Assembly: GCA_016775335.1 (NCBI GenBank)
Contig: JAEUGJ010000019.1
Span: 1-23,243, forward strand
Direction of reading: 5' to 3'
Source: Mogibacterium sp.
GTDB taxonomy: Bacteria > Bacillota > Clostridia > Peptostreptococcales > Anaerovoracaceae
DNA length: 23,243 nt
Shown here piece after piece: positions 16,368-23,243 of this stretch. The notes under the pieces were generated by a model, which was given only the letters and a program-made list of their open reading frames with translations, did no database searches and had not been told where the DNA came from. Within the stretch, counting starts at the first letter, position 1; each line of letters begins with the position of its first letter. The translations under genes and the position numbers were made by a program.

Positions 16368-17516
16368 ATGAAGCTGATGCACCTGGCGGATCTCCACCTG
16401 GGAAAACGAGTGAACGGGTTTTCCATGATGGAGGATCAGGAATACATTCTAAATCGGATTTTGGAAATCATGGAGGAAGAGCAGCCGGACGGCCTGCTGA
16501 TTGCCGGGGATGTGTATGACAAAACCATCCCGCCGGCAGAGGCGGTGCGCTTGATGGACGATTTTCTCACTGCCGTGGCGGCAAAACACGTCCCGGTGTT
16601 TCTGATCAGCGGAAACCACGACTCGGCGGAGCGGGTGGCTTTCGGGCATCAGCTGATGCAGGGCAGCGGCATTTGGATTTCGCCGGTATACGACGGGACC
16701 ATTGAACACCACACCCTGGAAGACCGGTGGGGCGAGGTGAACATCTACCTCATTCCGTTCCTGCGGCCATCGGTGGTGCGGAGCTTTTTCCCGGATGCGG
16801 AAATCGGGGATTACACGGATGCGCTGGGAACCATCCTGGAAGGATTGCAATTGGATACATCCCAAAGGAACGTGGTGCTGGCCCATCAGTTCGTCACGGC
16901 GGCCGGCGCACAGCCGGAAACCTGCGACTCGGAACAGCTGTCGGTGGGCGGCCTGGACCGGGTGGACGGAAGTGTTTTTAGCCCCTTCGATTACACCGCT
17001 CTGGGACACCTCCACGGTCCGCAGCGTGTGGGAAGCGAGACGATTCGGTACGCCGGATCCCCTTTGAAGTATTCTTTTTCGGAGCTGCACCAGAAGAAGA
17101 GCGTGACGGTGGCGGAGCTTCGGGAAAAAGGAGAGACGGAAATTCGGCAGATTCCGCTGCAGCCTCGGCGGGAGATGATAGAATTGCGGGGAACCTTTGA
17201 GGAGATTTTGGCAGAAGCCCGGAAGAAGGGGGAGCCGCAGACGGATTATTACCACATGATTCTCACGGACGAGACCGATGTGGTGGACGCCCTGTCCCGC
17301 CTTCGGGAGTTCTACCCCAACATCATGCTGCTGGATTACGATAACCGGCGAACCCGCTCTCAGAAAGAGGTGGAGCAGTTGGACCGGGTGGAAGAGCGGA
17401 CGCCGGGAGAGCTGTTCGCCGCGTTGTATGAGCAGCAGAACGGGCAGGAAATGCAGCCGGACCAGAAGGAATATCTGGATGGATTGATTCGTGAAATTTG
17501 GGAGGAGCAGGTATGA
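16368..17516 (+). CDS. sbcD: Nuclease SbcD (Mre11-type subunit of SbcCD)
   Basis: A 382-aa calcineurin-like metallophosphoesterase. All metal-binding motifs are visible: D8-L-H10 (HLADLHLG), GDVYD at 47-51, GNHD at 82-85, and GHLHG at about 212. The C-terminal part is the SbcD capping domain. With SbcC it forms the ATP-dependent exo/endonuclease that opens hairpins and cruciforms and processes blocked DNA ends. The start codon lies 4 bp after the U32 stop. The stop TGA overlaps the sbcC ATG (ATGA at 17513-17516), so the two subunits are translationally coupled. The palindromic arrays at both window edges are the kind of sequence SbcCD can attack. Confidence 0.96.
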   Translation: MKLMHLADLHLGKRVNGFSMMEDQEYILNRILEIMEEEQPDGLLIAGDVYDKTIPPAEAVRLMDDFLTAVAAKHVPVFLISGNHDSAERVAFGHQLMQGSGIWISPVYDGTIEHHTLEDRWGEVNIYLIPFLRPSVVRSFFPDAEIGDYTDALGTILEGLQLDTSQRNVVLAHQFVTAAGAQPETCDSEQLSVGGLDRVDGSVFSPFDYTALGHLHGPQRVGSETIRYAGSPLKYSFSELHQKKSVTVAELREKGETEIRQIPLQPRREMIELRGTFEEILAEARKKGEPQTDYYHMILTDETDVVDALSRLREFYPNIMLLDYDNRRTRSQKEVEQLDRVEERTPGELFAALYEQQNGQEMQPDQKEYLDGLIREIWEEQV

Positions 17517-20263
17517 GACCGATTCGCATAGAGATGTCCGCCTTCGGACCCTACGCCGGCAAACAGATTGTAGAAATGGATCGGCTGGGGACCAGCGGCA
17601 TCTACCTGATTACCGGGGATACGGGCGCGGGTAAAACCACTATTTTCGATGCCATCGTTTTCGCACTCTACGGAACCGCCAGCAGCGACCGGCGGAGCGG
17701 CGATATGCTGCGCTCCCGCTATGCGGAGCCGGATACCCCCACGGAGGTGAAGCTTGTTTTTGCCTACCGAAATAAGGAATATGAGATTCGCCGGAATCCC
17801 ACCTATCAGCGGCCGAAGCTGCGGGGCGAGGGCATGACCCAAGAGAACGCATCGGCGGAACTGCGGCTGCCGGGGGGAGAGATTCTCACCCGCACCGGAG
17901 AGGTGGACGAAAAAATCCGGGAGATTCTGGGGATGACCCGGGATCAGTTCATGCAGATTGCCATGATTGCCCAGGGGGATTTTCTCAAGCTGCTGCTGGC
18001 CAAGACGGAGGAGCGGCGGAAGATTTTCAGCAGTATTTTCCGCACCGGCCGGTATGCCCGGCTGGAGGACCGCCTGAAACAGGAGGCCCGTCAGGCGCGG
18101 AAGACGTACGACGACTTGGTGCGGGAAATCGGCTTCGAGCAGGAACGGGCGCGGCTTCCGGAGGGAACGGACCGGAGCGGGCTGCGGGACGAGGAGTGCC
18201 TGCAGGCGATTGAGGCGTTCCGAGATGAGGCCGGAAAGAGGCTGAAAGACGGGGAAAAGAAGCAGGAGCTTCTGCGAGGGGAATTGGATACCCTGGCGGC
18301 CCGAATTTTGGCGGAGGAAGAGCAGGAAAAGCGAAAAAAGGCGCTGGAAGAGACCCGGAAGCAGCGGACGGACCTTCAGGCAGCAGCGGAACAGCGGGAG
18401 AAGGAGCTGGAAGCGGCCCGGAGCCGGGAACCGGAAGCGAAGGAGAAGGAAGCGCGGCTCCACGTGGAGCAGGATCGGCTGCAGCAGTACGACCGGCTGG
18501 AAGAGTTGAAACAGCAGAAAACCGAAGGGGAGAAAAAACGGGATTCCGATGAGGCGAAACGGAAGAAGCTGGAAGAGGACCGGAAGACCCTGGGGCAGCA
18601 GATTCTGGATTGCCGGCAGAAAATCAAAGAAAAGGAAGCGCTGGCCGGGAAGGCCGCCGCACTCACTGCAGAGAAGGAACGCCTTCGGAGTCAGGGAACG
18701 GAATACAAGGAACTGAAGACGCTGCTGGAAGCCTATGAGGAAGCTTCGGAAAAGTGGAGCCGGGCGGCGGCGATCTATCAGGCGGCCTGCGGCAAGGAGC
18801 AGGAATTCGGCGAAATCTATCGCCGGCAGCACCGGGCATTTCTGGACGATCAGGCGGGAATTCTGGCGGCGGAACTGGCGGAGAACCGGCCGTGTCCGGT
18901 GTGCGGATCTCTGCATCACCCGGCACCGGCGGTAAAAACCGACGATGCGCCGACCCGTGAAGCGGTGGAACAGTCTCAGAAGCGTTGGGAGGAAAGCAAA
19001 AACGCCATGGAGGAGGCCGGCCGAACGGCGGCGGCCCTTCGGGGAACTCGGGACAGCAGCCTCCGGCATATGGAAGAGAAGGCCAATGGACTGAATATGC
19101 CGACGGAGCCGGCGGCGCTGAAAGAGACACTGGTGGAAGAGCAGAAGCGGTATCGACCGAAATGGAAAGAGGTCACGGAAGCCCTGGCGGCGTCGGAAGC
19201 GGCGGCCGAGGCGAAAGTGGTTTTGGAAGAGAATCTGGAGACGCTTCAGAACCGGCAAGACGCGGCGGAGGAAGCCTGTCGCCGATTGGAGGTGGAATCC
19301 GTTCGCCTGCAGGAACAGATCGAGAATCTGGCCAAAAACTATGCGGACCTGAAGGAAAACCTTCCGTATCCGGACCGTGAGGCCGCCCGGAAAGCGGTGT
19401 CGTTGCTGGACCGGGAAATCCGGGAAATCCGGGAAGCGGTGAAGTCGGCGGAGGAGAACGAGAAAGCGGTGGCGCGACGGATTCAGGAAGCGGAAGGACG
19501 CATGGGCGAGCTGCAGAAGCAGATCCGAGAGAGCGAATCGGCGGAGTCGATGACGGCGGCGGAACTGCTGGAAAATCAGAAGCAGAAGAAAGAGGAGCGG
19601 CTCCGTCTTCAGGCAGAGGCGAAGGAGGACAACCTGATCTGGGAGACCAATTCCGCCGCGGCCGGCCGCATTCGGAAGCTGAACGGTGAGCGGGAGCGGG
19701 CGGAGCAAAGGTATTCCCTGCTTCAGAATTTGGCGGACACCGCCAACGGAAACCTTTCCGGAAAGCAGCGGATTCAGCTGGAGACCTACGTGCAGCAGCA
19801 GCTCTTCGATCGGATTCTGGTGCGGGCCAACACTCGGTTCCGCGTGATGTCCGGCGGTCAGTACGACCTGGTTCGCCGAAAGGAATACCAGAAAAACCAG
19901 CAGAGCGGACTGGACCTGGATGTGGTGGACCATTATAACGGCACCACCCGAAGCGTCTCCACCCTTTCCGGCGGAGAGTCCTTCATGGCATCCCTATCTC
20001 TGGCCCTGGGCCTTTCCGATGAGATTCAGGAAAGCGCCGGCGGCGTTCAGCTGGATGCCCTGTTCGTGGACGAGGGCTTCGGCTCCCTGGACGAGGAGAC
20101 TCTGGATCAGGCCATGAAGGCCATTCAGGCTTTGGCGGAGGACGGCGGCCGAATCGTGGGTATCATCTCCCACGTGACGGAGCTTCAGAACCGCATCGAC
20201 CGGCAGCTGCTGGTGCGCAAAATGAAATCCGGCGGCAGCACCGCTGCCATCAATATCTTATAG
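17513..20263 (+). CDS. sbcC: Nuclease SbcC (Rad50-type ATPase subunit of SbcCD)
   Basis: A 916-aa SMC-like ATPase. The N-terminal lobe has MSAFGPYAGK and Walker A GDTGAGKTT (about 35-43), followed by the Q-loop region. Two long Glu/Lys/Arg-rich coiled-coil arms (about 190-440 and 480-770) flank the zinc hook CPVC at about 460-463. The C-terminal lobe has the ABC signature LSGGES near 818 and Walker B LDALFVDEGFGSLDEETLD near 847-865. The protein is shorter than the about 1050-aa E. coli SbcC because its arms are shorter, as in many Bacillota. ATG 17513 overlaps the sbcD stop and follows GGAGGAG (17501-17507); the frame is open 5 codons further upstream but without such a site. A short 9-bp direct repeat at about 19420-19445 encodes REIREIREAV inside the coiled coil. 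Confidence 0.96.
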   Translation: MRPIRIEMSAFGPYAGKQIVEMDRLGTSGIYLITGDTGAGKTTIFDAIVFALYGTASSDRRSGDMLRSRYAEPDTPTEVKLVFAYRNKEYEIRRNPTYQRPKLRGEGMTQENASAELRLPGGEILTRTGEVDEKIREILGMTRDQFMQIAMIAQGDFLKLLLAKTEERRKIFSSIFRTGRYARLEDRLKQEARQARKTYDDLVREIGFEQERARLPEGTDRSGLRDEECLQAIEAFRDEAGKRLKDGEKKQELLRGELDTLAARILAEEEQEKRKKALEETRKQRTDLQAAAEQREKELEAARSREPEAKEKEARLHVEQDRLQQYDRLEELKQQKTEGEKKRDSDEAKRKKLEEDRKTLGQQILDCRQKIKEKEALAGKAAALTAEKERLRSQGTEYKELKTLLEAYEEASEKWSRAAAIYQAACGKEQEFGEIYRRQHRAFLDDQAGILAAELAENRPCPVCGSLHHPAPAVKTDDAPTREAVEQSQKRWEESKNAMEEAGRTAAALRGTRDSSLRHMEEKANGLNMPTEPAALKETLVEEQKRYRPKWKEVTEALAASEAAAEAKVVLEENLETLQNRQDAAEEACRRLEVESVRLQEQIENLAKNYADLKENLPYPDREAARKAVSLLDREIREIREAVKSAEENEKAVARRIQEAEGRMGELQKQIRESESAESMTAAELLENQKQKKEERLRLQAEAKEDNLIWETNSAAAGRIRKLNGERERAEQRYSLLQNLADTANGNLSGKQRIQLETYVQQQLFDRILVRANTRFRVMSGGQYDLVRRKEYQKNQQSGLDLDVVDHYNGTTRSVSTLSGGESFMASLSLALGLSDEIQESAGGVQLDALFVDEGFGSLDEETLDQAMKAIQALAEDGGRIVGIISHVTELQNRIDRQLLVRKMKSGGSTAAINIL

Positions 20264-20282
20264 AAGAAATGGAGTGTTCAAA

Positions 20283-20903
20283 ATGAGAATGATCGATACA
20301 TTGGCAAAAAAAGGCGATGCCATGATGGCGAACAGCATTCGGGCCCGGAAGGGAATCCTTCGGGACCGCTGCCGGGACCTGCGGAAGGAGATGGACATGG
20401 ACTACCTCCGAGACGCCAGCGACGCCATCGCGAAGCACATTCTGGCCGGCGAGGCCTACCGGGATGCCACAACCATCTTCGTCTACATGAGTTACGGGAA
20501 AGAGGTCATCACCGACGGTTTTATCGCGCAGGCGCTCGCCGACGGTAAAAAAATCTGCATCCCGCTGTGTCTTCCGGAGAACCGGATGGAAGCGAAGCGC
20601 TACACCGGACCGGAGGATCTCCATTCCGGAAAGTACGGAATCCGGGAACCGCGGGAGGATGCGGAGACAGTAGCACGGGAAGAAATCGACCTGGCGCTGA
20701 TTCCGTGCGTCGCCTGCGATAAGCGGTGCAATCGCTTGGGCCACGGTGCGGGATACTACGACCGATACCTGGAAGGAATGGATTTTGTCAAGATGGCACT
20801 GTGTCCGGAGAAAATGATTCTGTCCAATGTGGCGGTGGATGCCCTGGATGTTCCCATGGATGCCGTGGTAACGGAAGAAGGCATCGTGACGCGGGAGCGG
20901 TAG
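20283..20903 (+). CDS. fau: 5-formyltetrahydrofolate cyclo-ligase
   Basis: A 206-aa cytoplasmic enzyme (E. coli YgfA/Fau, Bacillus YqgN family). It converts 5-formyl-THF and ATP to 5,10-methenyl-THF. Visible signs are the N-terminal basic segment KGILRDRCRDLR, which matches the K..LR......R start of the family. The central VYMSYGKEV follows, and the C-terminal nucleotide-binding motif RLGHGAGYYDRYL starts at R151 (usual form RLGyGgGyYDR). ATG 20283 lies 8 nt after GGAG (20271-20274). An internal ATG pair at 20322-20327 would give a length closer to the usual, and cannot be excluded. It starts 19 bp after sbcC and ends 17 bp before the VanZ-like gene. Confidence 0.92.
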   Translation: MRMIDTLAKKGDAMMANSIRARKGILRDRCRDLRKEMDMDYLRDASDAIAKHILAGEAYRDATTIFVYMSYGKEVITDGFIAQALADGKKICIPLCLPENRMEAKRYTGPEDLHSGKYGIREPREDAETVAREEIDLALIPCVACDKRCNRLGHGAGYYDRYLEGMDFVKMALCPEKMILSNVAVDALDVPMDAVVTEEGIVTRER

Positions 20904-20920
20904 CCGGAGAAGGAGGGATT

Positions 20921-21331
20921 ATGTCTGAATTAATCTATAGCATTGTGATGTGGACCGCTCGGATTCATGACGAAATCATGGGCATGAACGACGGATGGGG
21001 ATACTACAACAACGACAAAAAACTGCATTTTATCGTCATGGGAATCATCGGGATGATTGTGGTGCTGGCGGCATATTTCATTTTCAAGCTGCTGCAGAAT
21101 CATCCGTTGGTAATCGCGTTTATCTACGCCTTCACGGTGATGATTGTGCTGACCTTTGCCATTGAAATCGGCCAAGGATTCTACGGAACCGGCAACATGG
21201 AGATGGAAGACGTGGTGGCCGGCATGGGCGGATTTCTGTTTTTCTTCGTGATTTTCGCACTGGTGCGGGGAATTTTCCTGCTGATTTTCAACCTCCTCCG
21301 AGGGAACGACCGGAAGAAGCGGAAGAAATAG
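20921..21331 (+). CDS. VanZ-like small membrane protein
   Basis: A 136-aa membrane protein with three or four hydrophobic segments (about 38-62, 65-85, 98-125) and a basic tail GNDRKKRKK. It carries the VanZ-like pattern DKKLHFIVMGIIG (N-terminal D-K..HF) and AIEIGQGFYG...EMEDVVAGMGG (E..Q...... D...N.xG type). VanZ confers low teicoplanin resistance in VanA clusters, but most chromosomal VanZ-like proteins have no known role, and no van genes lie nearby. The start at 20921 follows AGAAGGAGGG (20908-20917); the frame is open upstream only inside the cyclo-ligase gene. It is the last gene of the operon that begins at 12554. Confidence 0.8.
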   Translation: MSELIYSIVMWTARIHDEIMGMNDGWGYYNNDKKLHFIVMGIIGMIVVLAAYFIFKLLQNHPLVIAFIYAFTVMIVLTFAIEIGQGFYGTGNMEMEDVVAGMGGFLFFFVIFALVRGIFLLIFNLLRGNDRKKRKK

Positions 21332-21371
21332 CGTTAGTGTACAAAAAGAATTAATTTATAAAAATATCCTT

Positions 21372-21389
21372 AAAAAGCTTGCTTTTTTT
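21372..21389 (+). terminator. Weak rho-independent terminator candidate after the VanZ-like gene
   Basis: AAAAAGC (21372-21378) and GCTTTTT (21381-21387) form a short A-T-rich hairpin ending in seven T residues. The stem is weak, so partial read-through into the transporter gene at 21490 is possible. The rest of 21332-21489 is A+T-rich leader; no convincing -35/-10 pair was found in it. Confidence 0.45.
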
Positions 21390-21489
21390 GTCATTGGAAT
21401 ATAAAATATAGTTCATGTTGATAATATTTTGAGTGAAATTTGTCCGGCAAACCATAAAGACCGGATGAGGGTGAAAGGAGTACAGGTTA

Positions 21490-22878
21490 ATGGCAAAGCA
21501 AGAACCTTATTTTGATGATGCGGCACACGTATCGTCGGAATCGAGAGCAAGTTTTTCCGGAAAGTTAGGATATGTATTGGCGACGGCGGGATCCGCAGTC
21601 GGCCTGGGAAACATTTGGAGGTTTCCCTATCTCGCTGCAAGACACGGCGGCGGAATTTTCTTGCTGATTTATCTGCTTATTGCAATTACATTCGGATACA
21701 CCATGATGATGTCCGAGAATGCGCTGGGCAGAATGACCCGGAAGAGTCCGGTGGGCGCGTTCCGTGCTTTTAGCAAGGGAAAATTGGCCGGATGCGGCGG
21801 ATGGCTCAATGCGGTGATTCCGATGCTGATCATGCCGTACTACAGCGTAATCGGCGGATGGGTTGTGAAATACCTTTACGAGTTCCTTCGGGGCAATGTG
21901 AACGCGACGGCAGACGATGCTTTCTTCGGCGGATTCATCAGCGACGACGCCAGCGCCGAACTGTGGTTCGTGGTATTTGCACTGATGGTTATCGTGGTTA
22001 TTTTCGCCGGCGTGGAGAACGGCGTGGAGAAAATCTCCAAAATCATGATGCCGATGCTGGTATTCCTGGCGCTGATTGTGGCAATCTATTCCATGACGCG
22101 TCCGGGCGCAGTGGCGGGAATCAAGTACTTCCTGGTCCCGGATATGAAGAACTTCACCTGGATGTCCGTAGTTGCGGCATTGGGTCAGAGCTTCTATTCC
22201 CTGTCCATCGCAATGGGAATTCTGGTAACTTACGGTTCTTATATGAAGAAGGACGTGGATATTGAAAAGGCAACCGGACAGGTTATCCTCTTCGACAGTG
22301 GAATTGCCATCATGGCAGGACTGATGATTATCCCGGCGGTATTCGCATTCTCCGGCGGAGATCCGAATGCGCTGAATGCAGGTCCGTCCCTGATGTTCAT
22401 CACGATTCCAAAGGTATTTGCAAGTATGGGTCTCGGCCGTTGGGTTGGATTCCTCTTCTTCCTGCTGGTGCTCTTCGCAGCGCTGACCAGTGCGATTTCT
22501 CTGGCAGAGACCAGCACCTCCACCTTCCAGGATGAGCTGGGATGGAGCCGCAGAAAGTCCACCCTGTTGGTAACACTGCTGATGTTCGGTCTGGGAACTC
22601 TGAACTCTCTGGGATACAGCTCCCTGGGCTTCGTAAAAATCTTCGGAATGCAGATTCTGGACTTCTTCGATTTCGCGACCAACTCCGTAATGATGCCAAT
22701 CGCGGCTTTCGCACTGTGCATCCTGGTGGCTCGCTGTGTTGGAGTGGACCGCATCACCGAGGAAATCAAGCTGTCCTCCAAGTTCCGCATGGAGAAGATG
22801 TACCGCGTAGTGGTTCGCTATGTGGCACCGGTATTCGTTATCATCATTCTGCTCAGCTCCCTGGGATTCCTGGGCTAG
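21490..22878 (+). CDS. Neurotransmitter:sodium symporter (NSS/SNF) family transporter
   Basis: A 462-aa polytopic membrane protein with about 11 predicted membrane segments, the usual size for bacterial NSS proteins (MhsT, Tyt1, LeuT). The hallmark of TM1 is at residues about 28-55: YVLATAGSAVGLGNIWRFPY followed by LAARHGGG, whose unwound part binds Na+ and substrate. The TM6 region LGQSFYSLSIAMGILVTYGSY (~235-255) and the TM8 region TSAISLAETSTS also match. These transporters import amino acids with sodium. The substrate cannot be named. The start follows GTGAAAGGAG (21471-21480). It stands alone, followed by a long-stem terminator. Confidence 0.95.
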   Translation: MAKQEPYFDDAAHVSSESRASFSGKLGYVLATAGSAVGLGNIWRFPYLAARHGGGIFLLIYLLIAITFGYTMMMSENALGRMTRKSPVGAFRAFSKGKLAGCGGWLNAVIPMLIMPYYSVIGGWVVKYLYEFLRGNVNATADDAFFGGFISDDASAELWFVVFALMVIVVIFAGVENGVEKISKIMMPMLVFLALIVAIYSMTRPGAVAGIKYFLVPDMKNFTWMSVVAALGQSFYSLSIAMGILVTYGSYMKKDVDIEKATGQVILFDSGIAIMAGLMIIPAVFAFSGGDPNALNAGPSLMFITIPKVFASMGLGRWVGFLFFLLVLFAALTSAISLAETSTSTFQDELGWSRRKSTLLVTLLMFGLGTLNSLGYSSLGFVKIFGMQILDFFDFATNSVMMPIAAFALCILVARCVGVDRITEEIKLSSKFRMEKMYRVVVRYVAPVFVIIILLSSLGFLG

Positions 22879-22914
22879 CGGAAGCTTAGGATAGTGGAAT
22901 CTTAAAGAAAAAAT

Positions 22915-22967
22915 AAAGCCTGTATTCGATCGTCAAGCGGAGATTGCTGATCGTGTGCAGGCTTTTT
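22915..22967 (+). terminator. Long-stem terminator after the NSS transporter gene
   Basis: AAAGCCTG (22915-22922) pairs with CAGGCTTT (22958-22965). Further inner pairing of CGATC (22927-22931) with GATCG (22949-22953) extends the stem, which ends in TTTTT. It begins 36 bp after the stop codon. Confidence 0.8.
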
Positions 22968-22974
22968 GGTTCCC

Positions 22975-22988
22975 GGCCCCGCGGGGCC
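22975..22988. repeat. 14-bp perfect G+C palindrome at the left edge of the second array
   Basis: GGCCCCGCGGGGCC is self-complementary and lies between the transporter terminator and the first recognisable repeat unit at about 22998. Its role is unknown. Confidence 0.6.
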
Positions 22989-22997
22989 AATATGCCC

Positions 22998-23243
22998 GGG
23001 AGCGAGGTGCCAACAAGGGCGCCGGCCGCCCGGGAAAATCCGACCCATGTTGGCGTGGCAGGACGAAGGACAAAGGCGCTGCAGGGAGCGAGGCGCCAAC
23101 ATGGGCGCCGGCCGCGCGGGAAAATCCGACCCATGTTGGCGTGGTCGGACGAAGGACAAAGGCGTTGCAGGGAGTGAGGCGCCAACAAGGGCGCCGGCCG
23201 CGCGGGAAAATCCGACCCATGTTGGCGTGGTCGGACGAAGGAC
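22998..23243 (+). repeat. Second 86-bp-period tandem array, related to the first, running off the window end
   Basis: A partial unit (about 22998-23053) is followed by units starting CGTGG at 23054, 23140 and 23226, each exactly 86 bp apart; the last is cut by the window end. The core GACGAAGGACAAAGGCG(T/C)TGCAGGGAG(C/T)GAGG matches the core of the 93-721 array, and both linkers contain CCGGCCG, in the same orientation. The arms differ: here CCCATGTTGGCG and CGCCAACATGGG, a perfect 12-bp pair at 23044-23055 and 23094-23105. The arm at 23094-23105 can also pair with 23130-23141 in the next unit. Two other copies have A for T in the right arm. Short open frames on both strands here are repeat by-products, not genes. 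Confidence 0.93.

Noticed and set aside
17360..19933. An 857-codon minus-strand open frame across sbcD-sbcC
   Set aside because: Over sbcC it is codon-aligned with the sense gene, and its composition is an artefact of the Glu/Lys/Arg-rich coiled coil read backwards. No start signals.
20726..20920. Upstream start for the VanZ-like protein inside the cyclo-ligase gene
   Set aside because: The added Cys/Gly-rich residues are out-of-frame cyclo-ligase sequence, and ATG 20921 has a strong AAGGAGGG site.
22886..23220. Minus- and plus-strand open frames of 77-100 codons in the second array
   Set aside because: By-products of the 86-bp repeat; three minus frames are open at once and none has a ribosome site.

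Overview
The window reads as chromosomal DNA of a Gram-positive, probably anaerobic Bacillota (Clostridia-like) bacterium. The grounds are strong AGGAGG-type ribosome binding sites, ATGA overlaps, SbcCD with a 5-formyl-THF cyclo-ligase and a VanZ-like protein in one tight operon, sodium-type transporters, and a secreted InlB-repeat protein without outer-membrane signals. Protein-coding DNA is G+C-rich; the hsdR gene looks somewhat more A+T-rich. Assignment below phylum is a guess.

Layout, left to right. Bases 1-64 are the last codons of a type I restriction specificity gene (hsdS). Bases 93-721 are 7.3 tandem copies of an 86-bp unit, and 763-3948 is hsdR, so the array sits inside a type I restriction-modification locus. 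A terminator (4008-4038) and a promoter (4075-4102) lead into a two-gene unit: an ArsB/NhaD-type transporter and an unrecognised 177-aa protein, closed by a terminator at 5991-6028. A separate promoter serves a membrane-anchored protein with a trigger-factor C-terminal-like chaperone domain (6130-7086). A 26-bp perfect palindrome and a leader with interleaved inverted repeats precede a 1705-aa secreted protein (7283-12400): FG-GAP-like repeats, a Ser/Thr/Gly-rich beta region, FnIII, five InlB-like repeats and a basic Big_2-like tail.

Bases 12554-21331 hold a dense plus-strand operon: D-2-hydroxyacid dehydrogenase, HAD phosphatase, U32 'peptidase' (RNA hydroxylation family), sbcD, sbcC, 5-formyltetrahydrofolate cyclo-ligase, VanZ-like membrane protein. 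A neurotransmitter:sodium symporter family gene follows (21490-22878) with a long-stem terminator. From about 22998 to the window end lies a second tandem array, also of exactly 86-bp period and sharing a core with the first array, but with different terminal stems that are still self-complementary.

The most unusual material is this repeat family. In the first array the plus strand is almost free of stop codons in all three frames. An ATG overlapping the hsdS stop opens a frame that runs through the whole array into hsdR, and the other two frames end at 751 and 773, on either side of the hsdR start. The array may therefore keep hsdS and hsdR translationally coupled whatever its copy number. 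The stem covariation between the two arrays suggests that the hairpins are functional. Second in interest is the large secreted protein with its structured leader.
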